From Anaerolineaceae bacterium (lineage in GTDB: Bacteria > Chloroflexota > Anaerolineae > Anaerolineales > Anaerolineaceae), in assembly GCA_028714615.1 (NCBI GenBank), contig JAQTMA010000214.1:1752-7049 (forward strand): a DNA stretch of 5,298 nucleotides. Direction: 5' to 3'. The position numbers were made by a program, and so were the translations under genes. Below the pieces are notes generated by a model. It did no database searches, had not been told where the DNA came from, and was given only the letters and a program-made list of their open reading frames with translations. Below, piece after piece: positions 5,280 through 5,298 of the stretch. Each line of letters opens with the position of its first letter. Position 1 is the first letter of the stretch.

Positions 5280-5298
5280 ATGAGCAAACTAGACGAGT
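5280..5298 (+). CDS. Start of a plus-strand gene cut by the window end (MSKLDE...)
   Basis: ATG at 5280 opens a frame reading MSKLDE to the window edge. GAGG at 5268-5271 lies eight bases upstream, an acceptable ribosome site, and TAAAAT at 5240-5245 could be a -10 element. Only six codons are visible, so the product cannot be assigned. The gene would be divergent from the tRNA. Confidence 0.4.

Noticed and set aside
5102..5287. Minus-strand frame containing SSMDRAPDFGSDG
   Set aside because: This is a tRNA-Arg gene translated as protein, a well-known annotation artefact.
1..5298. CRISPR arrays, insertion sequences and integrase genes
   Set aside because: No regularly spaced repeats and no transposase or recombinase motifs were seen on either strand.

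Overview
The window looks like bacterial chromosome, most likely from the phylum Chloroflexota (Anaerolineae-like). Two things suggest this. The truncated first gene has an extracellular repeat architecture ending in a hydrophobic-basic tail (SLPLVIR) that is common on secreted Chloroflexota proteins. The metabolic genes are also GC-rich. The assignment is an inference; there is no rRNA here to confirm it.

Layout, left to right. Positions 2-385 hold the 3' end of a gene for a secreted repeat protein. After a 150-base gap come two sugar genes on the same strand: a complete xylulokinase (xylB, 536-2080) and a DUF2961/GH172 glycoside hydrolase-like protein (2205-3305), 124 bases apart. A 268-base gap without genes follows (3306-3573). 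It contains an AT-rich hairpin, a GC-rich nested stem with two alternative pairings, and an extended -10 promoter whose predicted start site lies in a perfect 7+7 bp palindrome. Next is a compact Type II restriction-modification operon: a beta-class amino-methyltransferase (3574-4542) overlapping by 17 bases a BstYI/BglII-like restriction endonuclease (4526-5098). On the minus strand directly after it is tRNA-Arg(TCG) (5127-5199) with a perfect TATAAT upstream. The window closes with the first six codons of another plus-strand gene (5280 onward).

How the genes work together. GH172 enzymes act on D-fructofuranosides or D-arabinofuranosides, and this copy has no signal peptide. It probably cleaves an imported oligosaccharide in the cytoplasm, and the neighbouring kinase would feed a ketopentose into the pentose phosphate pathway. 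The methyltransferase should protect the host sequence that the endonuclease cuts, predicted as RGATCY or a subset. The restriction-modification genes are clearly more AT-rich than the sugar genes (about 40% GC against about 60% in lines counted by hand) and they abut the 3' end of a tRNA gene. This fits horizontal acquisition at a tRNA site, though no integrase or flanking repeat is visible.

The strongest leads are the restriction-modification pair with its palindromic promoter, and the pairing of a GH172 protein with a xylulokinase.
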